A DNA stretch of 64,000 bases from Saccharothrix australiensis (lineage in GTDB: Bacteria; Actinomycetota; Actinomycetes; Mycobacteriales; Pseudonocardiaceae): the NCBI RefSeq assembly GCF_003634935.1, contig NZ_RBXO01000001.1, forward strand, positions 992,001-1,056,000, in the 5' to 3' direction. Shown here in pieces: positions 7,711 to 19,900 of the stretch (positions within the stretch are counted from its first letter, which is position 1; each line of letters starts with the position of its first letter). The position numbers and the translations under genes are program-made. The notes beneath the pieces are model-generated. The model did no database searches. It worked only from the letters and a program-made list of their open reading frames with translations, and had not been told where the DNA came from.

Positions 7711-8355
7711 ATGACCTCGCTTGATGACACGTCTGTTTCCCCGCGTCACCGCGTCGCCAGGCTGGCGACCGAGGTGTTGGCCCCGTGGGTGTGGGTCCTC
7801 GGCCTGCCGCTCGCGATCGGGTGGCACGCGACCGGGCAGCCGGTTCCCGCCTTGCTGTGGGGGTTGGTGGTCGGGGTCACCGGCTCGGTGATCCCCATGG
7901 TGGTGATCGTGCGAGGCGCGCGGCGGGGTCGGTGGGAGGGGCACCACGTCACCAATCGCGAAGGGCGGGTTGTGCCGTTCATCGCGTGCATCGGTTCGCT
8001 CGCGGTCGGTGTGGTGATCCTCGTGGTGGGGGACGCGCCTCGGCAGATGTTGGCGCTTGCCTTGGCGATGTTCGCCACGCTCGTCACGTGCGTCGCCATC
8101 ACCTTCGCCCTGCCTGTCGGCGGTGCGCGGGGGTGGAAGATCTCGATGCACGCCGCCGTGGCGGCCGGTGCTTCGGTGATGCTGGTCATCGCCTATGGGC
8201 CGTGGTTGGCCTTGTCGGCGATCGCGGTGGTCCTGGTCGACTGGTCGAGGGTCGAGCTTGGCGACCACACGCGTGCGCAGGTCGTCTGGGGGTCCGTCGT
8301 GGGGGCGGCAGTGGGCGGCGGGTCGTACCTGTGGTTGGTCGACGTGCTGGGTTGA
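7711..8355 (+). CDS. PAP2-like integral membrane protein, copy 2
   Basis: A 214-residue paralogue of the protein at 849-1496, with the same motifs (HHVTNREGRVVPFIAC, KISMHAA, SRVELGDHTRAQVVWG) and most positions identical. The 17 bases before the ATG are also nearly the same in both copies, and the tail of a DUF6545-like gene (EYQYQHDLA, stop at 7724) overlaps its start. The duplication therefore covered at least the end of that gene and all of this one. Copy 2 uses more G/C at third positions and may be the resident copy, copy 1 coming with the island; that is an inference. Enzymatic activity is uncertain as for copy 1. Confidence 0.6.
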   Translation: MTSLDDTSVSPRHRVARLATEVLAPWVWVLGLPLAIGWHATGQPVPALLWGLVVGVTGSVIPMVVIVRGARRGRWEGHHVTNREGRVVPFIACIGSLAVGVVILVVGDAPRQMLALALAMFATLVTCVAITFALPVGGARGWKISMHAAVAAGASVMLVIAYGPWLALSAIAVVLVDWSRVELGDHTRAQVVWGSVVGAAVGGGSYLWLVDVLG

Positions 8356-8419
8356 GGTCCTGAGGTCGCGTGCGCCGCGGGTCCCGGTCCTGCCACGACA
8401 GGACCGGGACCCGAGTCGG

Positions 8420-10285
8420 CTACCTGCGGGCGGTGGCGGCCTGGTAGTCGGCTGCCGTGCCGGGGTTGAGGTAGGACGTCAGGATGTCGCCCTGAGGGCC
8501 GCGCCAGGTGAAGATCGGGTTGCCGTCGGACAGCGTCAGACCGATCGGGTCGGTCGCGGTCTCCGCGTCGAACTTGACGTCCCACCCGCCGAACCCGCCG
8601 ACCGGGACGAGCTGGCTCGCCTGGTACACCTTGTTGTCCGTGCCGCGTGCGGCCAACTCGACCATCCCGCCGCCGCGGAGCACGGCGGCCGGGGAGCCGG
8701 TCGTCGCCAGGGTGCCGACAGCGGTCCACGTGTTCGGGAACGCACCGGCCGATTCGCGCTGCGTGTGCACGACCCCGTTGGGCAGGCGCACGAACACCTG
8801 CAGGTCGTTGTTGTAGTGCGCCACGACCGCCGGCCTGCCGGTGGCTCCCGCGCCGACCGCCCGCCAAGCGCCGACCGAGTCGTCGGCCAACCGCGCTGCC
8901 CGCACCGAGTTGTCGGTGAACCGCGCGACGATGTCGATCGCGGCCCCGTTGCGCAGCACCGTGAAGTCGGACGTCAGGCCGCTCGTCGGCAGTTTGCGCC
9001 ACGGGCCGAACTCGCCGTTCGCCGTGAGCTGCGCGCGCCGCCACAGCGCGCCCGCGCTGTCCACCGCATACAGGTTCAGCAGCTTGTTAGCGTCGGGCAC
9101 CACGGCTACGTCGCCGGGCATCCACCCGTCGTGCGCGATCTCACCCGGCTGCCAGATGCCGTTGCGCACCGCCTGCGCCCGCCCGCGGAACGCCGCGTCG
9201 TCGTAGCTGTTCGCGACGGTGTGCAGCTTGCCGTCCTCGGACGCGCCCACACCGGGCGTGCCGGTGTACTTCTGGTGACCGACGAACGGTTGGTACGTGA
9301 GGGAGCTGTAGTCGTTGGGGTAGCGCTGCTTGGCGGCGGTGAGACCGCCGGCGGCGTTGACGTAGAAGAAGGTCACCAGCCCGTCGGAGCCCTGGATGGC
9401 CGAGTTCGGCGCGTCCAGGCGCGCCGCGACGGCCGGGCGCTGCGGCAGGGTGGCGCCGACGATGCGGCAGGCGTCGGACTTGCCCTCGATCTGCCAGTCG
9501 CCGTACCAGCCGTCGCCGATGTCCTTGCCCGCGTCGTGCGCCCACGTGCCGTTCCCGGTGTAGCGGTACCACTTCAGCAGGCGGGTACCGCCGTCGATGG
9601 CGTAGAAGACGCCGCCGCCCACCGAGGCGACGTCGGTGAACTTGTTCCAGCCGCCCCACCCGATCTGGCGGTCGTTCTCCAGCCACCGCTGGCTGGCCGC
9701 GTGGTAGACGTGCACGAACAGGTTGCCGTCGTGGCTGCGGGCGAAGATGGTGCCGTTGCCGGACGTCCAGATCATGTTGTAGCGGGCCGCCCAGCCGGTG
9801 GCCAGCGTCCGGTCCTGGTAGGACCAGGTGGAGCCGTTCTTGGTGTAGCGCCGCCAGTGCAGCGCGCCGTCCGGCGCGATGCCGTAGAAGTCGCCGAGCG
9901 AGTCCACCACGAGGGTGTCGCGGCTCCAGCCCGTCCAACCGGTGATGACGGTGTCGGAGACGCCGCCGTTCTCCCAGCCGCCGTTCCAGCGGAACCGGTT
10001 GAGCTGGCCCTCCGGGGTCAGCTCGTACACGACGCCGTCCGGGCCGCCGAGCGTGATGCCGTCCCAGGTGTGGCCGATGCCGACCTGCGTCTGCCAGTCG
10101 TGGGTGCCCACTTCCGGCTCGTTGTGCTGGTACAGCGTGAGGCTGGTGTCGGGCTTGCGGAGGTAGATCGCCGCGCTGGTGTCGCACTGGAGCGTTTCGG
10201 CCGCGGTCGCGGTCGAGGTGGTCGCGACCGAGAGCGTGGTCGCGGTGACGGCGGTGACCGCCGCCGTCCACAGGAGTCTTCTCAT
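8420..10285 (-). CDS. Secreted tachylectin-type beta-propeller lectin
   Basis: A 621-residue exported protein. MRRLLWTAAVTAVTATTLSV is a signal peptide with a likely cut near ATA-AET. A frame extends 11 codons upstream, but GGCGGAAAG before this ATG decides the start. The first half (about 45-290) has repeated blades of tachylectin-2 type with recurring D-G, W-R/Y and GW motifs (DGALHWRRYTKNGSTW; GTRLLKWYRYTGNGTW). The second half (about 310-620) repeats longer blades typical of fucose-lectin-like propellers (NLYAVDSAGALWRRAQL). Such proteins bind glycans outside the cell. It is transcribed away from the RHS gene across a 670-bp gap. No catalytic domain is seen. Confidence 0.75.
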   Translation of the reverse strand: MRRLLWTAAVTAVTATTLSVATTSTATAAETLQCDTSAAIYLRKPDTSLTLYQHNEPEVGTHDWQTQVGIGHTWDGITLGGPDGVVYELTPEGQLNRFRWNGGWENGGVSDTVITGWTGWSRDTLVVDSLGDFYGIAPDGALHWRRYTKNGSTWSYQDRTLATGWAARYNMIWTSGNGTIFARSHDGNLFVHVYHAASQRWLENDRQIGWGGWNKFTDVASVGGGVFYAIDGGTRLLKWYRYTGNGTWAHDAGKDIGDGWYGDWQIEGKSDACRIVGATLPQRPAVAARLDAPNSAIQGSDGLVTFFYVNAAGGLTAAKQRYPNDYSSLTYQPFVGHQKYTGTPGVGASEDGKLHTVANSYDDAAFRGRAQAVRNGIWQPGEIAHDGWMPGDVAVVPDANKLLNLYAVDSAGALWRRAQLTANGEFGPWRKLPTSGLTSDFTVLRNGAAIDIVARFTDNSVRAARLADDSVGAWRAVGAGATGRPAVVAHYNNDLQVFVRLPNGVVHTQRESAGAFPNTWTAVGTLATTGSPAAVLRGGGMVELAARGTDNKVYQASQLVPVGGFGGWDVKFDAETATDPIGLTLSDGNPIFTWRGPQGDILTSYLNPGTAADYQAATARR

Positions 10286-10955
10286 CTTTCCGCCGCCGTT
10301 CCGGTGAAGATCTGCCACATGGAGGTGTAGCCGGGGCAGGGGGTGTGGATCAGGCCCTGCGGCGAGGCGCCCCGATCGCCGTCCGCAGGTCTTCGGTCGC
10401 GCCGTCCGCGGGTCGCTGGTGACGCCGACCCCGCGCGGGAATGCGCCACTCGGCCGGTCTGCGTTCCACCGCCGTCGACACCGGGCCGTTCACGCCCCAG
10501 CCGTGATTGCGCGTCCCCGACTAGTGTGGGTGTCCGAATGCGCTGACGGGCGACTCGACGGTGAATAGCCGCTCGGCCGCGTCACCCGTGGCAGCCGTTT
10601 CCGACTACCCGATCCGACCATTCGGATGTCGGTTGTCGATGCGTTGCCGGAACTTATTCCGAGCAGGCTTGCGCCGACCTCTGACATGTGCTTCCCCCGT
10701 TGCTCGACCATTCGGGTCGGTCCAGGTGACCGTAGCCGAGGAAGTCGGCCTGGGCCAGTACTCGCAGGCGAAGGTTACGGTCGGTTGTGTGTGACCCTCA
10801 TGTTCGGCTGTTCGGGTTACGTCGTTCCCGGTGCTCCGGATGGCTCTTGCCCGTGCTCGGCGGAATGTGGTTGCTTCAACGCGGTGCTTAGCGTCGGGGG
10901 GTGTGCCCAGCGTGCTCGGCACGCGGTGGCAGCCTGACACGGGGGGATAAGAATA
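10286..10955. other. Divergent intergenic region between the lectin and RHS genes
   Basis: 670 bases without a convincing gene. The short frames here lack start signals and codon bias. It must hold the promoters of the two flanking divergent genes. A ribosome-binding site GGGGGGA lies at about 10940-10946 before the RHS start. I do not see a clear -35/-10 pair or operator; an octamer CCATTCGG recurs at about 10617 and 10707. Confidence 0.5.
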
Positions 10956-13900
10956 ATGGCCGGCGGCCGTATTTGGCGTGCCCGCGTTCGTTTGCCGCGC
11001 TCTCGGCGCGGTCGCATCGCGGTGGTTCTGGGAATGGTCCTCGCGGTCTTCTTCGGTGCGATCGCGCCGACCGCGATCCAGCTGTGGCCGCAGCTCGGCG
11101 GCGGCTCCGCCGGCGTCGATCCGGGCGAACTCGCGCCCGACCAGGCGTGGGGCTCGGCGGAGGGCCAGCCCCACGAGGTGCCCGGCGAGACGGCCAACCG
11201 CGCGCTGCCGAAGTCGGAACTCGCGAAGCACCCGCAGCCGACGTTCCACTCGGACAGCCCGCGACCCAACGAGGTCCGCGAGGTGTCCGCGCCGTCCGGC
11301 CTGAAGGGCTTCGACGCGGCGACCAGCCGGGAGGACGCCGGGCAGCGGCAGGCGAACTCCCGGACGTTCCGCAACGCCGACGGCACGCGGACCACGGAGA
11401 TCAGCCAGTCACCGATGAACTTCCGGGCCGCCGACGGCTCCTGGCAGCCCGTCGACACCCGCCTGGTGGCCGACGGCGACGGGTGGCGCAACGCCGCCGA
11501 CCAGGTGGAGAGCCGGTTCGGGGCGACGGCCTCCGAGTCGCCGTTCATCCGCGTCCGCCTGTCCGGCGAGCACGAACTGGCCTTCGGCCTGGCCGGCACC
11601 CGACCCGCCGCCGCCCGCGTCGACGGCAGCGCCATCACCTACCCCGGCGTCGCCGAGGGCGTCGACCTGCGCATCGACGCGCAGCCCGGCGGCGTGAAGG
11701 AAACCCTGGTCCTCGCCTCGCCGGACACCGCGCACCGCTGGGTGTTCCCGCTGCGGCTCAAGGGCCTCACCGCCAAGACCGACGACGGCGACGTCGTGCT
11801 CACCGACGACGCCGGGCAGGAGAAGGGCCGCATCCCGGCCGGGTTCATGACCGACTCGAACCCGGAGAACCCCGCGACGTCGCGCGGCGTGCGCTACGAG
11901 GTCACCGGTGACTCGCTGGTCATGGCGCTGGACGAGGCGTGGCTGCGCGACCCCGCCCGCACCTACCCGGTGCTGGTCGACCCCTCGGTGCACGGCGTGC
12001 AGGCGAACGTCGCCGTCACCACGTCCGGGGGCAAGCGGCAGAGCCTCCCGGAGCTGGCGGTCGGCAACGGCAGCGCCATGTACCTCAAGTTCGACGAGGT
12101 CTCCCGGACGCTGGCCAACCACCGCGTCTTCGGCGCGCAGCTCTACCTGACCAACTTCGACGCGCCGTCCTGCCGCCCCGAGCCGGTGACCGTGCACCCG
12201 ATCACCGGGGCGTGGGACGCGAACGGGTCCGGCCACCCCCCGACCGGCCCCGAGCTGGCCTCGGCGTCCTTCGCGCACGGCTACGTCGCGCTGGGCCAGT
12301 CGTACTCCGCCTGCCCGACCGCGCCCGACGCCATCGACCTCGGCGACGCGGGCCGCGACCTCGTGCAGTCCTGGGTGACCGGGGGAGCGAACAACGGCCT
12401 GGCCGTGAAGGCGGTGCGCAGCTGGAAGCTGTTCACCGGCGCGGGCACGGCCAACCCGCCGCGCCTGTTCGTCACGCACACCCCGTACAACGCCTCCTAC
12501 CGCATCGAGCGCGGGGTGCCGGAGCCCCCGGTGCACCGGCAGCAGGACGGCAAGGTGCGCATCGCGGTGACCAACCGCGGATCGCAGACGTGGACGCCGG
12601 GCGCGTACAAGCTCGCCTACCGGGCGTTCACCGCGGAAGGCCGCCCGGTCGACTCGCGCGAGGCCGCGGCGCTGGACCGCGAGGTGCCGCCGGGCGACAC
12701 GATCACGCTGGACGCGACGGTCCACCGGTTCACCAACCCGGGCGACTACCTGCTCGACTTCAGCATGGTGCACAACGACACCTACTTCACCGACGAGCAG
12801 ATCCCGCCCGCCCGGCTGTCGATGACGATGTTCGAGCTGCCGCCCGTGGTGAAGGCGCAGTACCCGCCCGCCGGGCACTCGGCCCCGACGCTCACGCCGC
12901 AGCTGTGGGCCGACGCGGTGGACGTGGACGCGCCGCCCAGCACGTCGGTCCTCTACGAGTTCGAGGTCTGCAACAGCAGGGCCGACGGCACGCCGGACCC
13001 CGGCTCGTGCACGCTCGGCCCACGCGCGCCGACCAAGACCTGGACCGTCCCGAGTGGACGGATGCAGTGGAGCGAGACCTACCACTGGCGGGCCTGGGCG
13101 GTCGACCCGAGCGGCACCCGCAGCGAGGCGCTGCCGTTCAGCGCGCTGCTGACGGCGGTGCCGCAGCCAGACATCACCTCGCACCTGGGCGGCGCGCCCT
13201 ACAGCGCGGGTGACCTGGACTTCGACCCGCAGACCGGCAACTACACCACGGCCGCGGTGGACATCGCGCTGGGCGTGTCCGGGCCCGAGCTGTCCGTCGC
13301 CCGCACCTACAACAGCCTGGACCCGCGCAAGGACCTGCTGTTCGGCGCGGGCTGGTCCACCCGGTACGACATGCGGGTGGTGCCCGACCAGGACGGTTCG
13401 GGCAACGTCGTGGTGACCTACCCGGACGGGCAGCAGGTGCGGTTCGGGCGCAACGCCGCCAACGGCAGCTTCGACCCGCCCGCGGGCCGGTTCGCCACCT
13501 TCTACCAGGACGTGGCGCAGCCGGACCACAACTACGTGCTGGTGGACAAGTCCAACACCACCTACACGTTCCGCGAGTTCGACGGCCGCTTGGTCACCAT
13601 CCACGACAACGCGGACCGCATGGTCGACTTCGACTACGGCCCCACCGGCCAACTCCGGCGCGTCATCGCCCGGACGAGCGGCAACCGCACGCTGTACTTC
13701 ACGTGGACCGGCAACCACGTCACGGAGGTCCGCGCCGACTCGCCGGTCGCCGGCGGCGCACCGGTCAAGTGGACCTACAAGTACGTCGGCGACCGGCTGA
13801 CCGAGGTCTGCGACCCGAAGTCCGCGTGCACGAAGTACGAGTACGAGAACGGCTCGCACTACCGCAGCGCCGTCGTGGACTCCAAGCCGGACTCGTACTG

Positions 13901-16900
13901 GCGGCTCGGAGAGGGCAGCGGTGAGACGGCCGGCAGCCAGGTCGCGACCAACCTGGGCAAGGACAAGGGCGCGTACCGCAACACCCGGCTCGGCGCGCCG
14001 GGTGCGCTGGACGGCACCGGCGACACCTCGGCGTCGTTCAACGGCACGGACTCGTACGTGACGCTGCCCGACGGGGCGATCAAGAAGTCGCGGGACCTGT
14101 CGGTGGAGCTGTGGTTCAAGACGACGTCCGGCGGTCCGCTGATCGGCTTCCAGCGCGCGCCGTTCGACCGGGACCCGGTCGGCTCGGTGCCCGTGCTCTA
14201 CGTGGACCGCGACGGCAGGCTGCGCGGGCAGTTCTGGCACGGCCGGATCGCGCCGATCACCAGCTCCGGCGCGGTGAACGACGGCAACTGGCACCACGTG
14301 GTGCTGTCCGGGTCGCTGGCGGTGCAGACGCTGTTCCTCGACGGCGCGAAGGTCGGCACGACCGAGGGCGAGATCGACGACAGCCTGTTCAACCACGGCC
14401 AGATCGGCGCCGCGCACGCGGTCGGCCCGGCCGACTGGGCGCCGCACGGCTGGTGGCCAGGCGAGGGGAAGAAGCACTTCACCGGGCAGATCGACGAGGT
14501 CGCGATCTACCAGCACCCGCTGGGCGAGGAAGCGGCCCGGACCCACTTCAAGGCGCGCGGGCACGCCGACCAGCTGACCAAGGTGTCGCTGCCCAGCGGC
14601 CGGACCGCCGCGCAGCTGGCCTACGACACCACCAACGACCGCGTCCGCGACTACGTCGACGCCAACGGCGGCAAGTGGAAGCTCGGCCTGCCGAACGTCA
14701 GCGGCACCGAGGAGCAGGACGCGCAGGGCCGCACGGTCCGGAACCTGGTGCGCTCCATCGAGGTCACCGACCCAGGCAACCGGCCGCACTTCTTCGACTA
14801 CGACCCGGTTCGCGGCCGGATCATCCGGTTCGTCGCGCCGTTGGGCCTGGGCGTGCGCCTGGAGGACCGGCCCGACCCGTCGGTGGTGCCGACGACGCCG
14901 TCCACCGCGCCACCGTGCACCCGCACGACCACCCCCGACGGCACACCGGACTACTGCGGCGGCCGGGGCACGGACAACCCGGACTGGCAGGGCGGCCCGG
15001 TGCAGGGCGTGGGCGTCCGCACGTACGACTACGACGCGTCGGGCTTCCAGCAGACCATCACCGACGAGAACGGCCACCAGGTCGAGCTGCGCAACGACGC
15101 GCGCGGCAACGTGCTGTCCCGCAAGACCTGCCGCGCGCCGGGGGTCTGCGACACCGAGTACTACACCTACCACGAACCCGCGCCGGGCAAGGTCAACGAC
15201 ACCGACCCGCGCATCGACAAGCAGAAGACCGCCCGTGACGGCAGGTCGGCCCACGCGGACGACCCCACCTACCTCACCTCGTCGGAGTACGACACCCGCG
15301 GGGAACTGCTCAAGCAGACGATGCCCGACGGCACCACCGTCGTGCACACCTACACGGACGGCACCACCGCGGCCGAGGGCGGCGGCAACGAACCCGCGGG
15401 GCTGCTGAAGACCACGACCGACGCACGCGGCAAGAAGACCACCTACCGGTACTACGCCAACGGCGACCTCGCCTCCACGACCGAGCCCGGCCGCACGGAC
15501 GCCGAGGCCGAGGGCCGCGTCACGAAGTACCGCTACGACCGGTGGGGCCGCAAGACCAGCGAGACCGAGTACTCCGACAGCCACCCGGCGGGCCTGGAGA
15601 CGAAGTTCGTCTACGACGAGCGCAACAAACCCGTCGAGGTGACCGACGCGCCGGTCACCGACGCGATCACCGGCGTCAAGCACACCAAGTTCACCAAGAC
15701 GACCTACGACGTGGACGGCCGGCCCGAGAAGGTGGAGGTCTCCGACCTCACCGGCGGCGACGAGGCGCGCACCACCGCCTACACCTACGACGACCGGGGC
15801 CGCCAGGACTCGGTGACCGACGCCCAGGGCGCGAAGACCACGTACGGCTACGACGTATTCGGCAACCGCACCTGGGTGGTCGACGCCAACGGCACGAAGA
15901 TCGAGTACGCGTACACCGCGCGCAACAAGGTCGCGGAAGTGCGCCTGCGCGGCTGGCACGGCAAGCCGGTCTCCGGCGGCGTCGGGCAGCCGGAGACGCC
16001 GTCCGACGGCACGCTCCTGGTGCTGGAGGCCAACACCTACGACCTGGGCGGGCGGCTGGTCCGCAAGGTCGACGCGATGGGCCGCCGGACGATCTACGAG
16101 TACACCCCCAACGGCCTCGTGTTCCGGGTGCTCGCGGAGGTGCCCGAGCCGGGTGGCACGTCGCGGCGGATCGTGCTGGAGCAGAACGAGTACGACGGCG
16201 CGGGCAACGTCGTCAAGCGCACCGGGCCGAACGGCAAGGTGACCGAGTTCACCGTCAACGCGGTGGGTCGGCTCACCGAGGCGATCGCGGACCCCGGCGG
16301 CCTCTCCCGCCGCACCGCCTACCGCTACGACGCCAACGGCAACGTGACCCAGGTCGCCCGCAGCGGCAACGGCTCGAACGCGCCGGGCAGGGTGCTGACG
16401 GCGAGCAGCGTCGTGGACTACACCTACGACAACGTCGGCAACCAGACCAGCGAGACCATCGGGTCCGGTTCGACGCCGTTGACCACGACCCGCGCGTACG
16501 ACAAGCGGGGGCTGCTGGTCGCCGAGACCGACCCGCGCGGCAACGTCGCGGGTGCCGACCCTGCGGCGTACACCACCGAGTACCGCTACGACGAGAACGA
16601 GCGCCAGGTCGCGGTGAAGCTGCCCCCCGTGGCGGTGGAGACCGACGGCGGCACGCCGACCACTGCTCGGCCGGAGACGCTGGTCGGGTTCGACACCTTC
16701 GGCGACCAGGTCGCCGTGAAGGACGAGAACGGCCGGATCACGCGGCAGTTCCACGACAAGGTGGGCCGGGTCGTCCGCACCGAGACACCCGACTACACCG
16801 CGCCCGGCGCGTCCGCCGCGGTCAAGGGCGTCGTCACCACCAAGTACGACGAGGTGGGCAACGTCGTCGAGGTGGTGGGCGGGCGCGGCGCCGTCAGCCG

Positions 16901-19900
16901 GTTCCGGTACGACCAGCTCGGGCGGCTGGTCGAGCGCCAGGACCCGAAGTCGGACAACGCGACCGAGGTCGGCGGCGTGTGGAAGTACACCTACACGCAC
17001 AGCGGCGAGCAGCTGTCGGTGACCGACCCGACCGGCGCGCGCAGCGAGGCCACCTACGACGCGTTGGGCCGCAGGGTCACCCAGACCACGCTGGAGCGCA
17101 AGCCGGTACCCGCCGCGTACACCTCGACGTTGGAGTACAACGACGCCGGCGAGCTGAAGAAGGTCACGTCGCCGTCGGGCGATGTGACGACGTCCGACTA
17201 CGACGCGCTCGGCCAGCGCATCCGGACCACCGATCCGGCGGGTGTCGTCGTGCAGTACGGCTACGACGGCCTGGGCCGGTCGGCGTGGCAGCGGGACGCC
17301 CTGGGGCGCACCAGCTACCTGTACTACGACTCGGCGGGCCGGCTGCGCAACCAGTACAGCTTGGACGGGCAGGCTCGGACGCTGCGCAGCAGCGCCTACA
17401 CGCACGACGAAGCGGGCAACGTGCTGTCCGCGACCGACGCGATGAACCGCACCGCCCGGTACTCCTACGACGCGGCCAACCGGCTCGTCCAGCAGGTCGA
17501 ACCGGTGTCGGACACCGAGAGCATCACCACCTCGTTCGGCTACGACGCCAGGGGCAACCGGACCCGGTTCACCGACGGGCGCGGCAACGGGTTCGTCACC
17601 ACCTACAACCCGTGGTCGCTGCCGGAATCGGTGATCGAGCCCGCCACGGCGGCCCACCCGAACCCCGCCGACCGCACGTGGACGTCGGTGTACGACGTCG
17701 CGGGCAACGCGGTGAAGCTGACCGCGCCCGGCGGCGTGACCCGCGAACGGCAGTACGACTTCCTCGACCGGCTGACCAAGGAGACCGGCGCGGGCGCGGA
17801 GGCCCCGACCGCCGAGCGCGTGCGCGTGTACGACGAGGCCGGGCGCGTCAAGGAGATCGACGCGCCGGGTGGCCGCAACACCTACGACTACAACGACCGC
17901 GGCGCGCTGCTGTCCGCCGCGGGCCCGTCCGGCACGGCCTCGTTCGGCTACGACGGCGATGGCCGGATCACCTCCCGCACCGACGCGGCGGGCACCACCG
18001 GCTTCGCCTACGACAAGGGCAGGCTGAAGACGGTCTCCGACGGCCTGTCCGGGGTGGGCCTGACGTTCGGCTACAACGAAGCCGGGCAGCTGAAGACCCT
18101 CCAGTACGGTGCGAGCCGCACCCGTACGTTCGACTACGACGCGCTGGGCAGGCAGAAGTCCGACGTCGTCAAGGACCCCGCCGGCGCGGTGGTGTCATCC
18201 CTGGCCTACGAGTACGACGACAACGACCGCCTGACCCGCAAGGTGGCGTCCGGGCTCGCGGGCTCCGGTGACCACACCTACACCTACGACTACGCGAACC
18301 GGCTGAAGTCGTGGACGGTCGGTGGGCAGACCACCGAGTACGGCTGGGACGCGTCCGGCAACCGCACGCGCCACGGCGCCAAGACGGCGACGTACGACGA
18401 GCGCAACCGGCTGTTGGCGGACGGCGACTACACCTACGCCTACACGGCGCGCGGCTCGATGGCTTCACGCACCAGTTCCGGCTTGGCGGAGAAGTTCTCC
18501 TTCGACGCGTTCGACCGGCTCATCGAGGTCGGTGCGACCAAGTACGCCTACGACGGCGCGGACCGGGTCGTGACGCGGGGCGCGAAGTCGTTCGCCTACG
18601 CGGGTTTCGACATCGACCCGGTGTCGGACGGTGACACGTCGTACGGGCGCGGCCCGTCGGGTGAGCTGCTGTCGCTCGACCAGGGCGGGCAGAAGCGCCT
18701 GGCGCTGGCGGACAAGCACGGCGACGTGGTCGGCGGCATGGCCCCGGCGGGTACCGGCATCGCCGACTCGACGGCGTACGACCCGTTCGGCGTGGTGACC
18801 GGCTCCACCGGCGAGCGGCGGCAGGTCGGCTTCCAGGGCGACTGGACCGACCCGTCGACCGGCCTGGTCAACATGGGCGCGCGGTGGTACGCGCCGGGCA
18901 CCGGTGGATTCGCCTCGCGCGACTCGGTGTCGGCGGAGCATGGCCCGGCCGTGCTGTTCAACCGGTACACCTACGGCGCGGGCCGGCCGCTGGACCTGGT
19001 CGACCCGGACGGCCACTGGCCGGACTGGGGCGGGATCTGGAACGGCGTGAAGAAGGCCGCCTCGGTCGCGGTCGACGTGGTCAAGGAGGTGTCGGGCTAC
19101 AACGACATCGCCAACTTCATCCGCGAGCCGAGCTGGGGCAACTTCTTCTGGGCGGCGTCGAACTTCGTGCCGTTCGGCAAGTTGGCCAAGGGCGCCAAGT
19201 ACCTCTTCAAGTACGGCGACGACCTGTTGGGCGCGGGGCGGCGCGGCGGGCGGTACGCCGACGACGCGGCCGGTGCCGGGCGGTACGCCGACGACGTCGC
19301 GGGCGGGGCCCGGAAGTACGGCGACAACCTGGCGGGTGCGGCACGGCGGAACGCGGCGGACTTCGGCAAGGCGGCGGCCAGGGAAGCCGCCCAGTCCGCG
19401 GCGCGCAGGGCCGCCGCGGCGGCAGCGGCGGCAGCCGCCCGCCGGGCCGCGATGGAGGCGGTGACCAAGCGGGCGAAGGCGGCCATCGCGCACGCGGCGA
19501 AGAACAACCCGCTGCCGGTGCTGCAGGCGGTACTCAAGCCGCGCATCGCGCTCAAGGACCTCGTGTCCTCGGCCCCGAACCTGCCCGCGCGCCAAGTGTC
19601 GGCGCTGGCGGAGAACGTGCAGGACGTCAACAAGGTCTGGGAGACCGTCAAGGCGACGATCATCAAGCCCGGCACCAACGTCGTGCAGTCCGTCGGCGAG
19701 CAGGTGGTGTCCGACTTCGCCAACAGCCAGGTGCCGGGGGTGGGCGACCTGCTCGGCCTGCTGGGTCCGTCCCGCAAGCGCGGCAACGGCGCGGCACGCG
19801 ACTCGGGCGACCGGGCGCGGGGCGAGGTGAACGGCACCTGCCCGGTCAGCCTCGACCGCAACAGCTTCAGCGGTGACACACCGGTCCTGATGGCGGACGG

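Noticed and set aside
11409..17657. A 2,082-residue open frame antisense to the RHS gene
   Set aside because: It is a shadow of the YD-repeat region: extreme G/C codon bias keeps the opposite strand open. Composition is Val/Arg/Gly-rich without domains.
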